In this document: positions 7,913-17,605 of the stretch, piece after piece
Position numbering within the stretch: the stretch's first letter is position 1
How the letters are laid out: every line of letters begins with the position of its first letter
Source of the DNA: Steroidobacter agaridevorans
GTDB taxonomy: Bacteria > Pseudomonadota > Gammaproteobacteria > Steroidobacterales > Steroidobacteraceae
Reading direction: 5' to 3'
Length of the DNA: 64,000 bases
Assembly: GCF_009932555.1 (NCBI RefSeq)
Contig: NZ_BLJO01000013.1
Coordinates: 1 to 64,000 of the forward strand
Program-made: the position numbers and the translations under genes
Notes under the pieces: generated by a model
Seen by the model: only the letters and a program-made list of their open reading frames with translations
Databases searched by the model: none
Told to the model about the DNA's origin: nothing

Positions 7913-9064
7913 TTATTGGCCGGTGGTGAACTTCTGCCACAGGCGCGCCATCGTGGCGGTGGCCTGCTCGCCGTAAGCCAGCGACGGGAACAACTTGGCC
8001 TTCACTTCCGGCGTCGGATACACGCCCGGATCGTTCTTCACCGTGTCGTTCACCATCGCGAACGACGCGGCGTTGGCGTTGGCGTAGTTCACGAAGTTGG
8101 AGTTGTTGGCGGCGACCTGCGGCTCCATCAGATAGTTGATGAAGGCATGCGCGTTCTTCGGATGCTTGGCGTCGGCGGGGATGGCCAGCATGTCGAACCA
8201 CACGATGGTGCCTTCCTTCGGAATCGAGTACGCGACCTTCACGCCCTGACCCGCCTCGGCGGCACGGTCGCGGGCCTGCAGGATGTCGCCGCTCCAGCCG
8301 ATGGCGATGCACAGATCGCCGTTGGCGAGATCGTCGATGTACTGCGACGAGTGGATCTTGCGGATGTAAGGACGGATCAGCTGCAGCTTCTCGGCGGCGG
8401 CGGTCAGGTCCTCGTCCTTCTGGCTGTTCGGATCGCGGCCCATCCACTGCAGCACGACCTTGAGGATTTCATCCGGCGCGTCCAGCACCGAGATGCCGCA
8501 GTCTTTGAATTTGGCGACTTCCTTGGGATCGAAAATCTGGTTCCAGGAATCGAGCGGCGTATCGCCCAGGATCTTCTTGACCTTGTCGACGTTGTAGCCG
8601 ATGCCGGTGGTGCCCCACAGGTAGGTCACCGAATGTTCGTTGCCCGGGTCGTGGAGCGCGACGCGCTGCTGAATGTCCGGATCCATGTTGGCCAGGTTCG
8701 GCAGCTGCGACTTGTCCAGTTTCTGGAACACGCCGGCTTTGATCTGGCGCTCCAGGAACGAGGCCGACGGCACCACCACGTCGAAGCCGGAGTTGCCGGC
8801 CAGCAGGCGGGTCTCGAGCATGTCGTTGGAGTCGAAGACATCGTAGGTGACCTTGATGCCGGTCTTCTCCTCGAAGTTCTTGATGGTGTCTTCGGCGATG
8901 TAGTCCGACCAGTTGTAAACGTGCAGGACCTTTTCTTCGGCGGCAGCGGCGCCTGGAGCCTCGGCCTGTTGTGCTTCTTCCTTCTTGCCGCAAGCAGCGA
9001 CCGCCAGAGCGATCGCGGTCACGGCCAGCCCGGCGCGCAGTGTACTGTTGAACGCCCTACTCAT
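7913..9064 (-). CDS. potF: Putrescine-binding lipoprotein of the ABC importer (PotF type)
   Basis: 383-residue periplasmic solute-binding protein. A signal peptide ends in a lipobox (LAVAAC), predicting N-terminal lipidation at C24 and anchoring in a membrane, followed by a short charged Ala/Glu linker. The mature protein opens with VLHVYNWSDYIAEDTI, the classic start of PotF/PotD/SpuD, and contains YLWGTTGIGYN and DSWNQIF. Polyamine specificity is family-level knowledge; putrescine is favoured by the catabolic context. I chose ATG at 9064 because GGGGAG lies 8 nt upstream; the ATG six codons earlier has no SD. It is the first gene of potFGHI, with its promoter probably in 9083-9180. Confidence 0.92.
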   Translation of the reverse strand: MSRAFNSTLRAGLAVTAIALAVAACGKKEEAQQAEAPGAAAAEEKVLHVYNWSDYIAEDTIKNFEEKTGIKVTYDVFDSNDMLETRLLAGNSGFDVVVPSASFLERQIKAGVFQKLDKSQLPNLANMDPDIQQRVALHDPGNEHSVTYLWGTTGIGYNVDKVKKILGDTPLDSWNQIFDPKEVAKFKDCGISVLDAPDEILKVVLQWMGRDPNSQKDEDLTAAAEKLQLIRPYIRKIHSSQYIDDLANGDLCIAIGWSGDILQARDRAAEAGQGVKVAYSIPKEGTIVWFDMLAIPADAKHPKNAHAFINYLMEPQVAANNSNFVNYANANAASFAMVNDTVKNDPGVYPTPEVKAKLFPSLAYGEQATATMARLWQKFTTGQ

Positions 9065-9180
9065 CAGGATTTCTCCCCGCAACGGTGGTTTGTGCGCGGG
9101 AGGGTAACGCAGAAAAGGGGCGTGGGGCTACAACCTACTCTTGTTGAATCTGCAGGGCACAGCAGCTCGCGGCGCTGGGA

Positions 9181-10569
9181 TCAAAATCGGCCCTGGCGCT
9201 GTAATTCCTGTTGGGTTTGATCCAAAGCGAGCCGCGCCTTTTCCACCAACTCGTCGATTTGCGCGTGCGTGATGACCAAAGGCGGTGCAATGATCATGGT
9301 GTCACGCACCGCTCTCATCACCAGGCCGTTGGCTATGCACAGGTCGCGGCAGATCACGCCCACGTCGCCAGGATCCGGGAAGAACTGGCGCCTGGCTTTG
9401 TCCTTCACCAGCTCGAGCGCGCCGATCAAACCGACGATGCGCGCCTCGCCGACCAGCGGATGGCTCGCCAGTTCCTGCCAGCGCCGTTGCAAATACGGAC
9501 CCACATCGTCGTGGACCCTCTCGACGATGCGCTCGTCACGCAGGATTTTGATGGCGGCGCAGGCGACGGCGCAGGCCGCGGGGTGCCCCGAATACGTGAA
9601 ACCGTGGTTGAACTCGCCGGCCTGGGTGGTCATCACCTCGGCCACCCGATCGCCGACCATGACGCCGCCGATCGGCAGATAGCCCGACGACAGGCCCTTG
9701 GCGATGGGCATCAGATCGGGGCGGATCCCGAAATATTCCGAGCCGAACCAGCGACCGGTGCGGCCGAAGCCGCAGATCACCTCGTCGGCGACCAGCAGAA
9801 TGCCGTACTTGTCGACGATGCGCTGGATCTCGGGCCAATAGGTCGACGGCGGGATGATCACGCCGCCCGCACCCTGGATGGGCTCGCCGATGAACGCGGC
9901 GACTTTCTCGGGACCGATCTGCAGGATCTTTTCTTCGAGCGCACGCGCCGCGACCAGGCCGAACTCTTCGGGCGACAGATCGCCGCCTTCGCCGAACCAG
10001 TACGGTTGCCGGATGTGCACGATGCCAGGAATGGGCAAGCCGCCCTGCTCGTGCATGGGCTTCATGCCGCCGAGGCTGGCGCCGGCCATGGTGCTGCCGT
10101 GATAAGCGTTGTGACGACTGATGATCACGCTGCGCTCGGGCTGGCCGAGCACGTTCCAGTAGTGACGCACGGTGCGCACGACGGTGTCGTTCGCCTCCGA
10201 ACCTGAACCGGTGAAGAACACGTGCTTGAACTGCGGCGGCGTCACTTCCGACAGCAATCGCGCCAGCTCGATCGCCGGCGGATGAGCGACCTGGAAGAAG
10301 CTGTTGTAGTACGGCAGCTCCTGCATCTGCTTGTAAGCGGCCTCGGCCAGCTCGCGCCGGCCATAGCCCAGGTTCACGCACCACAAGCCGGACATGCCGT
10401 CGAGAATGCGACGGCCGCCCGACTCATATAAGTACACGCCCTCGGCGCGGGTAATGACCCGCGTGCCCTTCTCGCTCAGCGCCGCATGGTCCGTGAACGG
10501 ATGGATGTAATGGGCTGCATCGAGCGCCTGCCACTCGGTGGTGCTGCGCTCGGGGATGGAGGACGCCAT
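9181..10569 (-). CDS. spuC: Putrescine-pyruvate aminotransferase (class III, SpuC type)
   Basis: 462-residue class III aminotransferase. Motifs include DGMSGLWCVNLGYGR (about 57-71), FFTGSGSEANDT (about 118-129) binding the PLP phosphate, YHGSTMAGASLGG (about 156-168), ADEVICGFGRTGRW (about 261-274) and the PLP lysine K291 (MPIAKGLSSGYLPIGG). These match SpuC, which converts putrescine and pyruvate to 4-aminobutanal and alanine. The gene sits between the putrescine importer and a gamma-glutamylputrescine synthetase gene, all on the same strand. Both transaminase and glutamylation routes therefore appear available. SD at the ATG is weak. Confidence 0.9.
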   Translation of the reverse strand: MASSIPERSTTEWQALDAAHYIHPFTDHAALSEKGTRVITRAEGVYLYESGGRRILDGMSGLWCVNLGYGRRELAEAAYKQMQELPYYNSFFQVAHPPAIELARLLSEVTPPQFKHVFFTGSGSEANDTVVRTVRHYWNVLGQPERSVIISRHNAYHGSTMAGASLGGMKPMHEQGGLPIPGIVHIRQPYWFGEGGDLSPEEFGLVAARALEEKILQIGPEKVAAFIGEPIQGAGGVIIPPSTYWPEIQRIVDKYGILLVADEVICGFGRTGRWFGSEYFGIRPDLMPIAKGLSSGYLPIGGVMVGDRVAEVMTTQAGEFNHGFTYSGHPAACAVACAAIKILRDERIVERVHDDVGPYLQRRWQELASHPLVGEARIVGLIGALELVKDKARRQFFPDPGDVGVICRDLCIANGLVMRAVRDTMIIAPPLVITHAQIDELVEKARLALDQTQQELQRQGRF

Positions 10570-10625
10570 GATGGTGCGCTGGTTATCGGCTGGTTATCTG
10601 AAACGACGGAAGTAAGTCATAGGTG

Positions 10626-11960
10626 TTACACGTTCAATAACAGGTGCTCGCGTTCCCACGAGCTGATGACCTGTAAAAAGGTTTCGTATTCGTTCTCTTT
10701 CACGGCCGCGTAGGCGATGACGAAGCGCTCGCCGAGGATCTCGATCAACGGCCGGCAGTCACGCAGCAGCCGCAGCGAATCTTCGATGTTGCGGGGAAGA
10801 GAGAACGGCAAGTCATACGCGCTGCCGGTGATGGGCTCGCTCGGCTTGAGTCCTTCGACCATGCCGAGATAGCCGCACGCCAGCGAAGCTGCGATGGCCA
10901 GGTAGGGATTCGCGTCGGCGCCGGCGATCCGGTTTTCGACACGACGGTTTTTGGGATTCGCCACCGGCACGCGTAGTCCCGCGGTCCGGTTGTCATAACC
11001 CCATTGTGTATTGATCGGTGCGGAATAGTGCCGCGTGATGCGCCGATAGGAATTCACGTTCGGCGCGAACAGCGACATGGCGGCCGGCAGATACTTCTGC
11101 AGGCCGGCGATGTGCGAGAAGAACAGCGGCGAAGGACGTCCTTCGGCGTCGCTGAACACATTATTACCGGTGCGACGGTCGACGATGCTCTGGTGGATGT
11201 GCATGGCGCTGCCGGGCTCACGAGCCATCGGCTTCGCCATGAACGTCGCATACATCTTGTGACGGAGCGCCGCTTCACGCGCCGTGCGCTTGAACAGGAA
11301 CACCTGGTCGGCGAGCGACAGCGCATTCCCGTGCAGCAGATTGATTTCCATCTGCGCCGCGCCGTCTTCGTGAATCAGCGTGTCGATCTCGATGTCCTGC
11401 GCCTCGCAGAAGGCATACATGTCGTCGAACAACGGATCGAACTCGTTGACCGCCGCGATCGAATACGACTGACGGCCGATTTCGGGGCGGCCCGAGCGGC
11501 CGATCGGCGGCTTCAAGGGATAGTCGGAGTCGGTGTTCGGCTCGATCAGATAGAACTCGAGCTCGGGGGCGACGACCGGGTCCCAGCCGTGCTGCGCATA
11601 GAGCTCGAGCACGTGCTGTAACACGTAGCGCGGCGCCATCGTCACCGGGCGGCCGTCGTTATAGAAACTGTCGTGAATCACCTGTGCGGTGGGCTCGGCG
11701 GCCCATGGCACGACACGAACGGAGCTCGGATCGGCTTTCATCACCACATCGATTTCCGATGGACTGATAGCACGGTCGTCGGCGGGGTAATCGCCCGTGA
11801 CCGTCTGCAGGAAGATGCTCTCCGGCAGGCGCATGCCTTCTTCCTCGGCGAACTTCGCCGCCGGCATCACCTTCCCGCGCGGCACGCCGGCCATGTCCGG
11901 GATGATGGCTTCGCACTCTGAAATGCCGTGTTCTTTGAAAAATTGTTGAATGGCGCTCAT
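10626..11960 (-). CDS. puuA: Gamma-glutamylputrescine synthetase (glutamine synthetase family), copy 1
   Basis: 444-residue glutamine-synthetase-like ligase. The N-terminal beta-grasp part carries IIPDMAGVPRGKVMPA. The catalytic part carries APELEFYLIEP, AQMEINLLHG, AMHIHQSI and NRIAGADANPYLAIAASLACG, which supply metal- and ATP-binding residues. This architecture is PuuA/SpuI-type: ATP-dependent joining of glutamate to putrescine, the first step of the gamma-glutamyl putrescine pathway. The ATG at 11960 has SD AAGGTG six bases upstream; an earlier start would add 37 residues that read through the end of puuD. It lies 5 bp after puuD. A divergent paralogue is at 12979-14352. Confidence 0.9.
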   Translation of the reverse strand: MSAIQQFFKEHGISECEAIIPDMAGVPRGKVMPAAKFAEEEGMRLPESIFLQTVTGDYPADDRAISPSEIDVVMKADPSSVRVVPWAAEPTAQVIHDSFYNDGRPVTMAPRYVLQHVLELYAQHGWDPVVAPELEFYLIEPNTDSDYPLKPPIGRSGRPEIGRQSYSIAAVNEFDPLFDDMYAFCEAQDIEIDTLIHEDGAAQMEINLLHGNALSLADQVFLFKRTAREAALRHKMYATFMAKPMAREPGSAMHIHQSIVDRRTGNNVFSDAEGRPSPLFFSHIAGLQKYLPAAMSLFAPNVNSYRRITRHYSAPINTQWGYDNRTAGLRVPVANPKNRRVENRIAGADANPYLAIAASLACGYLGMVEGLKPSEPITGSAYDLPFSLPRNIEDSLRLLRDCRPLIEILGERFVIAYAAVKENEYETFLQVISSWEREHLLLNV

Positions 11961-11965
11961 ACGAA

Positions 11966-12730
11966 TCACCTTGCCGCTCGTCGGCGGGCACGCTCGCGCG
12001 CGGCTTCGCCAAAGGCGGCGAACAGCGCACGCGAAAAAGAGTTGTCCTTGAACTTCCACTCCGGATGCCACTGCAGCCCGAGTGCGAGCGACGGTGCGTC
12101 CGCCGCGCGAAAAGCTTCGATCACTCCATCCGGGGCACGCGCCTCGACGACGAGGCCTTTGCCCAGGGTCTGCACTCCCTGGGAGTGCAATGAATTCACT
12201 TTCAAGCGCTGCTCGCCCGACAGGCGCGCGAGCAGCCCGTTCGGTGTCAGCTCGATGTCGTGCGCCGGGCCGTACTGCTCATCGAGCGGCGCGTCGGTGT
12301 CCTCGCGATGATTCCGGTAGCCCTGCACTTCATGCAGCTTCTGCCAGAGCGTGCCGCCGAACGCGACATTCATCTCCTGGAAACCACGACAGATCGCCAG
12401 CAGCGGCAAGCCCGCCTCGATCACTCGCGGGATCATCGGCAACGTCGTCGCATCCCGATACGCGTCGTGCAATGTGCCCGGAGCGCTCGCCGGACCGTTG
12501 TACCGATGCGGCTCCACGTTCGATGGGCTGCCCGTGAGCAGGATTCCGTCGAAGTCCGCGAGCAGCTCACGCGCTTCCAAGCCATCGCCAAGCGAAGGAA
12601 TCAAGACGGGGACGGCCTGAGCGCCTTCCGCCACCGCAGCGATATATTTCTCGCCGACGCAGTGGAAGTAATGGTGGCCCAACAGACGCCTGTCTGCCGG
12701 AATACCGATAAGGGGCCTACGAGTTGACAC
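11966..12730 (-). CDS. puuD: Gamma-glutamyl-GABA hydrolase (class I glutamine-amidotransferase-like, PuuD type)
   Basis: 254-residue peptidase C26/class I GATase-like hydrolase. The nucleophile is C114 in LAICRGFQEMN, an early glycine-rich LLTGSPSNVEP motif is present, and the catalytic His is in LGLQWHPEW near the C-terminus. PuuD releases GABA and glutamate from gamma-glutamyl-GABA, the last step of the Puu route before GABA catabolism. No ATG fits. I choose GTG at 12730 (reading MSTRRPLIGIP), with TTG at 12748 as alternative. The 16-bp near-palindrome at 12731-12746 touches this start, so operator occupancy could block both transcription and initiation. Confidence 0.87.
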   Translation of the reverse strand: MSTRRPLIGIPADRRLLGHHYFHCVGEKYIAAVAEGAQAVPVLIPSLGDGLEARELLADFDGILLTGSPSNVEPHRYNGPASAPGTLHDAYRDATTLPMIPRVIEAGLPLLAICRGFQEMNVAFGGTLWQKLHEVQGYRNHREDTDAPLDEQYGPAHDIELTPNGLLARLSGEQRLKVNSLHSQGVQTLGKGLVVEARAPDGVIEAFRAADAPSLALGLQWHPEWKFKDNSFSRALFAAFGEAARERARRRAAR

Positions 12731-12746
12731 GTTTAAGATCTTTAAC
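12731..12746. promoter_or_regulatory. Near-palindromic operator candidate between puuD and puuA2
   Basis: GTTTAAGATCTTTAAC is palindromic except at positions 4 and 13. It lies in the divergent region between puuD and the second puuA. Part of it (GTTTAAGAT) recurs in inverse orientation at 12958-12966, 12 bp before the puuA2 ATG. It shares 11 of 16 positions with the core of the dyad at 26220-26239 beside the PuuR-like regulator. This suggests, but does not prove, a common regulator. Confidence 0.5.
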
Positions 12747-12978
12747 AACCCGCCACATCAGCGGCGTGGTCGCGAGGCATCATTTAACCACAACCCAGGG
12801 CCAGCCGCCCGTCCGGCATTGGATGATGGGGACGAAACCCAGTCCCTTCAATGGCTTATACGAGGCCCGTTACAGGCTGGCCCCTTGCCGAGGCTCGTTG
12901 CCACTGGCTATCCTCGCTGCCGTGCGGGCGGGCCGACAGCGCGCCCGTCGCCTCCAAATCTTAAACAGGTAAACCCTT

Positions 12979-14352
12979 ATGGCGGTCAGTGACCCCTCTG
13001 TGCAGCTGACCGCCTTTCGTCAGCGATACCCTCATACGCGCTTTGTCGACGTACTGCTCGCTGACTTGTGTGGAATCCCGCGCGGGAAGCGCGTGACTAT
13101 CGATGAGCTGCCCGGGATGTATCACGGCAGCTTCCTGCTGCCCGGCTCGATGTTCGCGCTCGACGTGCTCGGCGGCACGATTCAGGAAACGGGGCTCGGC
13201 TTCGACGAAGGCGATGCCGACCGCCGCTGCCTGCCCATCGACGGCACCTTGGTCCCGGTGCCGTGGCGCGATGGCGAAGGCATCGCCCAGGTGCAGGTGT
13301 CGATGGTCGATCACGACGGCTCCCCTTTTTATGGCGATCCGCGCCATGTGCTTGCCGATGTGCTGAGGCGTTTCAGTGCACTGGGGCTGACGCCGGTCGT
13401 GGCGATCGAGCTGGAGTTCTATTTGCTCGACACCGAGCGAACCGTGGACGGCCGAGCGCAGCCGCCGCGCCTGCCGCAGACAGGTCGGCGCGAGTATCTG
13501 ACGCAGATCAACTCGATGGCGGACTTGAATGAATACTCGGCGGTGCTCGCCGAGATCTCGGCCGCCTGCGAAGCTCAGCAGATTCCCTCGGGCACCGCGC
13601 TGGCTGAATATGGCCCGGGCCAGTTCGAGGTGAATCTGAACCACTCTTCGGACGCGCTACTCGCCTGCGATCAAGCGATCCGCTTCAAGCGGCTGGTGCG
13701 AGGCGTGGCTGCCCGGCACGGCATGGAAGCGACGTTCATGCCGAAGCCGTACATGGATCACGCCGGCAGCGGTGCTCACATTCACGTGAGCATGCTCGAT
13801 CGAGACGGTCGAAACATTTTCGCTTCGGACGATCCAACCGGCAGTGCTCAATTGAAACATGCGATCGGTGGATTGGCCGCGACGATGGCGGACGCGATGC
13901 TGATCTTCGCGCCGACCGCGAATTCATATCGGCGCTATCGGTCGGAGTCTTATGTGCCACTGAACCCAAGCTGGGCCGTGAATAATCGCGGCGTCGCCCT
14001 GCGCATCCCGGCCAGTACGCCAGAGAATCGTCGCATCGAGCATCGCGTTGCTGGCGCGGATGCGAATCCTTATTTGCTGACGGCCGCGGTGCTTGCTGGC
14101 ATTCATCACGGGTTACAGCGCGAGCTTGATCCGGGTGCGCCCGTGGCCGGGAACGCCTATCGTGACGCTGTCACTACGCTGCCCATCACTTGGCCGGAGG
14201 CAGCGCTGAAGTTTGAATCGAGCAATGTGATGCGGGATTACCTCGGCGAGAAGTTCCACCGCTTGTTCGTGACGACTCGGCGCGGGGAGTTGCAAGCGTT
14301 CGAGTCGCACGTGAGTCCGTTGGAGTATGCGTGGTATGCGCGGACTTGCTAG
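12979..14352 (+). CDS. Gamma-glutamylputrescine synthetase-like ligase (glutamine synthetase family), copy 2
   Basis: 457-residue paralogue of the 10626-11960 product, transcribed divergently from puuD. Family motifs are present: LADLCGIPRGKRV, AIELEFYLLD, GQFEVNLNHS, GAHIHVSMLD and HRVAGADANPYLLTAAVLAG. Sequence differs enough from copy 1 (for example a longer linker before the catalytic region) that it may glutamylate another polyamine or monoamine; that is inference. An AGG-type SD and a half-operator GTTTAAGAT (inverse, 12958-12966) precede the ATG. The stop overlaps the convergent amidohydrolase stop by 4 bp. Confidence 0.85.
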   Translation: MAVSDPSVQLTAFRQRYPHTRFVDVLLADLCGIPRGKRVTIDELPGMYHGSFLLPGSMFALDVLGGTIQETGLGFDEGDADRRCLPIDGTLVPVPWRDGEGIAQVQVSMVDHDGSPFYGDPRHVLADVLRRFSALGLTPVVAIELEFYLLDTERTVDGRAQPPRLPQTGRREYLTQINSMADLNEYSAVLAEISAACEAQQIPSGTALAEYGPGQFEVNLNHSSDALLACDQAIRFKRLVRGVAARHGMEATFMPKPYMDHAGSGAHIHVSMLDRDGRNIFASDDPTGSAQLKHAIGGLAATMADAMLIFAPTANSYRRYRSESYVPLNPSWAVNNRGVALRIPASTPENRRIEHRVAGADANPYLLTAAVLAGIHHGLQRELDPGAPVAGNAYRDAVTTLPITWPEAALKFESSNVMRDYLGEKFHRLFVTTRRGELQAFESHVSPLEYAWYARTC

Positions 14353-17300
14353 GGGGTGTCCTTCCAAAACCACTGCTCCTCAAGCTTCTTCTGCCGCGGC
14401 CAGACTTCATCGAGCGTGTCCGCGTCATACAGCCGCCCATTCTTCATCACGAACCTCAGTGAGTTCGTGTTCGTAATATCCGCCAGCGGGTCCCGATCGA
14501 GAATCAGCAGGTCCGCAAACTTCCCCGCCTCGATACTGCCCAACTCCGTCGCGCGTCCAATCACCTCACTCGATCCAATCGTCGCCGCGCGCAGCACTTC
14601 ATGGGGCGTCGCGCCGCCGGAGGCGTATGCTTCCAGTTCCCAGTGATAGCCGATGCCCTGCATCTCGCCATGGCTGCCCATGCCAACCAAGCCACCGGCT
14701 CGTTGAATCGCTAGCGCATCCGCTGCGAATGTCGAATACGTTTGATCCTCATGCCGCGTCCACTTCTGTACGCGCGTCTTACCGTCGAGCAGCCCGCCCG
14801 GAATGAATCGCTGCACCTTTGCATCCGCCTGTGGCACATGGCTGATCGTCATTTCGTAGAGCGCCGGCTTGCCCCCATACAGCACATTGATCGTCGGCGT
14901 GTACGCGATGCGGCTGTTGGCGAACAACTCGATCACATCCTTATGGAGCGGCGAGATCGGCAGCGCGTGCTCATTGCCGGCGAAACCATCCAACGCATGC
15001 GTGAGATTCAAGCGCAAATCCGACGCGCCTTCAGTCGTCGGCATCATGCCTAGCACGCTCGCGCCTTGAACCATGAACTGCCGTTCCTTGCGACCGCCCA
15101 CCATGTACGACTTGATATTCCGGGTTCGGTAGTAATCTCGATATCGCGTCAGCACGTTACGTGCATCGGCTTCCGAATGGATTTCGCTGTTGACGAACAC
15201 GCCCGGCCCCGTCGAGTACGCACGGGGCCCCAACATCAAGCCGGCATCGATCATGTCCTGATAACCGAAGACATCGACGGTGAACGGCTGCACGTCGAGC
15301 CCCGTCGTCACGCCGTAGGCGAGATTCGCGAGGAACGGCCACTGATTCGGCTCGAGGATGTCACGCCGGATCTCGGCCCAGTGCGCATGCGTATCGACGA
15401 ACCCCGGCACGATGAACTTGCCGGAAACATCGCGAACGACAGCGCCCGCCGGCACCTGCACGCCACCTTGCGCCCCCACCCCCACAATCCTGTTGTTCAC
15501 GACCACAACGTCGGCATTGGTGACCACTTCATCGCCGCGCATCGTAATCACCGTCGCACCTCGCAACACGACGGCGCCATCCGGAACATCGCGCTTGAGC
15601 TCGACGACGGCATCGAATCGCTCCGCTGATTTCTCCGCGTCCGTGACATTGCTCAACGGAACGCGCCGGAACGACGAGCCCACCGACCAGGTGATCGTGC
15701 GCCCTTCATCGGCCCAGCCGAAGTAATCCGCGCCGACCGCCGTCAGCTTGACGACTTTCGTGTTCGGGCTCTGCAAATCCACGACGGGCGGCTCGCTGCC
15801 GAGCGTCGGCGGCACCGCGACGAGATAAAGTTGCGAAGCAGCCTTCGCCAGCGCCCACGTGCCATCGGGATTGAGTCGCACCTCTTCGACGGGCGCGGGA
15901 CCCTCGACGTATTGCGAGGGATGACGCGCCAGGATGACGATGACCCGTCGCGGCTCCGACGACAGCTCGTCGATACGCATCGTCTTCACTCCTTCAGGCG
16001 TGAAGAAACGAATCAGATTGGGCTCGCTGCCGAAATCCAGAAAGCGCGCGCCATGCGCATGAGCGATGAGCTGCGCGTCGCCGCCGCCGGCTGGCAAGCG
16101 AATGATGTCAGTCGCCCGACTCGGATCGATCTCGGATCGCGCGCGCAAGCGATCATAGTGACTCGCACGCAGCGCCAGCACGCTCTTGCCGTCCGGCGAG
16201 AACATGGGCTCGGTGTAATACGCCGGCTCCTTCGTCAATTGCTTCGGAGCGCCACGGCCCCGAGCTGGCAGGGTCCACACCTGCCCGCCTTCGAGCGGAC
16301 TCCAAGTGACGAAGGTGATGGCGCGACCGTCGGCGGACCAGGAAGGTTGATAACCCGCGCCCAACGCACGCGGCTTCGCATTTGCCTGCAGCTCGAGCAG
16401 ATACAACTGTCCCAATGCGGAGAACACAACGGAGCGACCATCCGGCGACTGACGAGGCCGCTGAATCACTCGCACACGGACCGGGCCCGTCTCTTCGTGC
16501 TGCTCGACCCGCGTCTGCGGTCCGATATCGAGCTCGACCTGCGCCGTAAATGGAATATCGGTGAGTTTGCGATCTGCAAGCTCGAGCCGCTTGATCTTGC
16601 CGCCGACGCTGAGAATGAGTGCGCGATCGTCGGCCGTGAACGCATAACACGGCAACAGGTTGGCGTAGTACCCGCCGTCATGTCCGTCGCGATCGACGGG
16701 ATACAACAGCCATTGATCGTCCCCCGAATTCAAATCGCGAATGCGCAATCCCGTGTCGTTCAGATGGCGGCTGGCGTACACGAGCTTGCGACCATCGTGA
16801 GACACCGCCGGCTGCAAAGCCTCACCGAGGGATTGGATGATCTCCTCGTCCTTACCATTGCGCAGATCTCGACGAGTGATGGACCACAGCGGCGGCTCCT
16901 TCTCGGTCCAGGTCGTGCCGGCCTTCGACGAAAAATACATGTAGCGCCCATCGGGCGAGATCGTCACGCCCAGCACATTGCGCCGATTCTCCCAATCTTC
17001 CGTTCCCGACGGCTTCGCCTTGGTCACCTGCGTGCCGACGCCGCCGTCCTTGTTGAACAGGAAGACTTCGAACGCGAGCGTCGCATGCACCATGCGCGAG
17101 GCGTAAACGTACTGGCCATCGGGCGACCAGCTCGGCCCGGTCCACATCGCCGCTCCATCGTCTTGTGAGATCTGCCGCGGATTGCTGCCGTCCGCATTGG
17201 CGATCCAAAGATTGTTGGCGCCGGATCGATCGCTGATGAAAGCAAGCTGCTTGCCGTCGGGCGAGAACACGGGATTGGCGTCGAACGCGGCGCCGGTCAT

Positions 17301-17531
17301 GAGCGGTCGCGCCTGGCCGCCCGCGCTGCCGATCGAATAGAGGTCGCCCAGCAGATCGAACACGATGCTCTTGCCGTCGGGAGACACATCCGGCGCCATC
17401 CAGGTGCCCTCGGCGGTCTCGAACGAGAGGTGTCGCGCCGAGACCAGCGGCAGCGACGCGCCGGCGGTCGCAGTGCCGAGCGACAGCAGCGAAGCCACAA
17501 GAGCCCTTTTGATCATGCTTTCGATCCCCAT
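14349..17531 (-). CDS. Secreted TolB-like beta-propeller/amidohydrolase fusion protein
   Basis: 1060 residues with an N-terminal signal peptide (KRALVASLLSLGTATAGA). The first ~650 residues are PD40/TolB-type repeats (recurring SPDGK, SPDG and SDRSG motifs) forming a beta-propeller. The C-terminal ~400 residues are a metal-dependent amidohydrolase: FVDTHAHWAE supplies the first metal-binding histidines, followed by GMGSHGEMQG and the family-closing GSIEAGKFADLLILDRDPL. Such fusions are exported peptidase/amidohydrolase-like proteins of unknown substrate. ATG at 17531 (MGIES) is chosen; ATG at 17516 (MIKRAL) is equally plausible, and both keep the signal peptide. The longer possible start adds an untypical basic segment. 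It is divergent from puuB. Confidence 0.82.
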   Translation of the reverse strand: MGIESMIKRALVASLLSLGTATAGASLPLVSARHLSFETAEGTWMAPDVSPDGKSIVFDLLGDLYSIGSAGGQARPLMTGAAFDANPVFSPDGKQLAFISDRSGANNLWIANADGSNPRQISQDDGAAMWTGPSWSPDGQYVYASRMVHATLAFEVFLFNKDGGVGTQVTKAKPSGTEDWENRRNVLGVTISPDGRYMYFSSKAGTTWTEKEPPLWSITRRDLRNGKDEEIIQSLGEALQPAVSHDGRKLVYASRHLNDTGLRIRDLNSGDDQWLLYPVDRDGHDGGYYANLLPCYAFTADDRALILSVGGKIKRLELADRKLTDIPFTAQVELDIGPQTRVEQHEETGPVRVRVIQRPRQSPDGRSVVFSALGQLYLLELQANAKPRALGAGYQPSWSADGRAITFVTWSPLEGGQVWTLPARGRGAPKQLTKEPAYYTEPMFSPDGKSVLALRASHYDRLRARSEIDPSRATDIIRLPAGGGDAQLIAHAHGARFLDFGSEPNLIRFFTPEGVKTMRIDELSSEPRRVIVILARHPSQYVEGPAPVEEVRLNPDGTWALAKAASQLYLVAVPPTLGSEPPVVDLQSPNTKVVKLTAVGADYFGWADEGRTITWSVGSSFRRVPLSNVTDAEKSAERFDAVVELKRDVPDGAVVLRGATVITMRGDEVVTNADVVVVNNRIVGVGAQGGVQVPAGAVVRDVSGKFIVPGFVDTHAHWAEIRRDILEPNQWPFLANLAYGVTTGLDVQPFTVDVFGYQDMIDAGLMLGPRAYSTGPGVFVNSEIHSEADARNVLTRYRDYYRTRNIKSYMVGGRKERQFMVQGASVLGMMPTTEGASDLRLNLTHALDGFAGNEHALPISPLHKDVIELFANSRIAYTPTINVLYGGKPALYEMTISHVPQADAKVQRFIPGGLLDGKTRVQKWTRHEDQTYSTFAADALAIQRAGGLVGMGSHGEMQGIGYHWELEAYASGGATPHEVLRAATIGSSEVIGRATELGSIEAGKFADLLILDRDPLADITNTNSLRFVMKNGRLYDADTLDEVWPRQKKLEEQWFWKDTP

Positions 17532-17605
17532 TGGATGAGCCTGCCCTATGAAAGACGCACTGCTGCGGAAAACCGTAAGATAAGCGCCCGGCACCGGAGC
17601 ACGAT

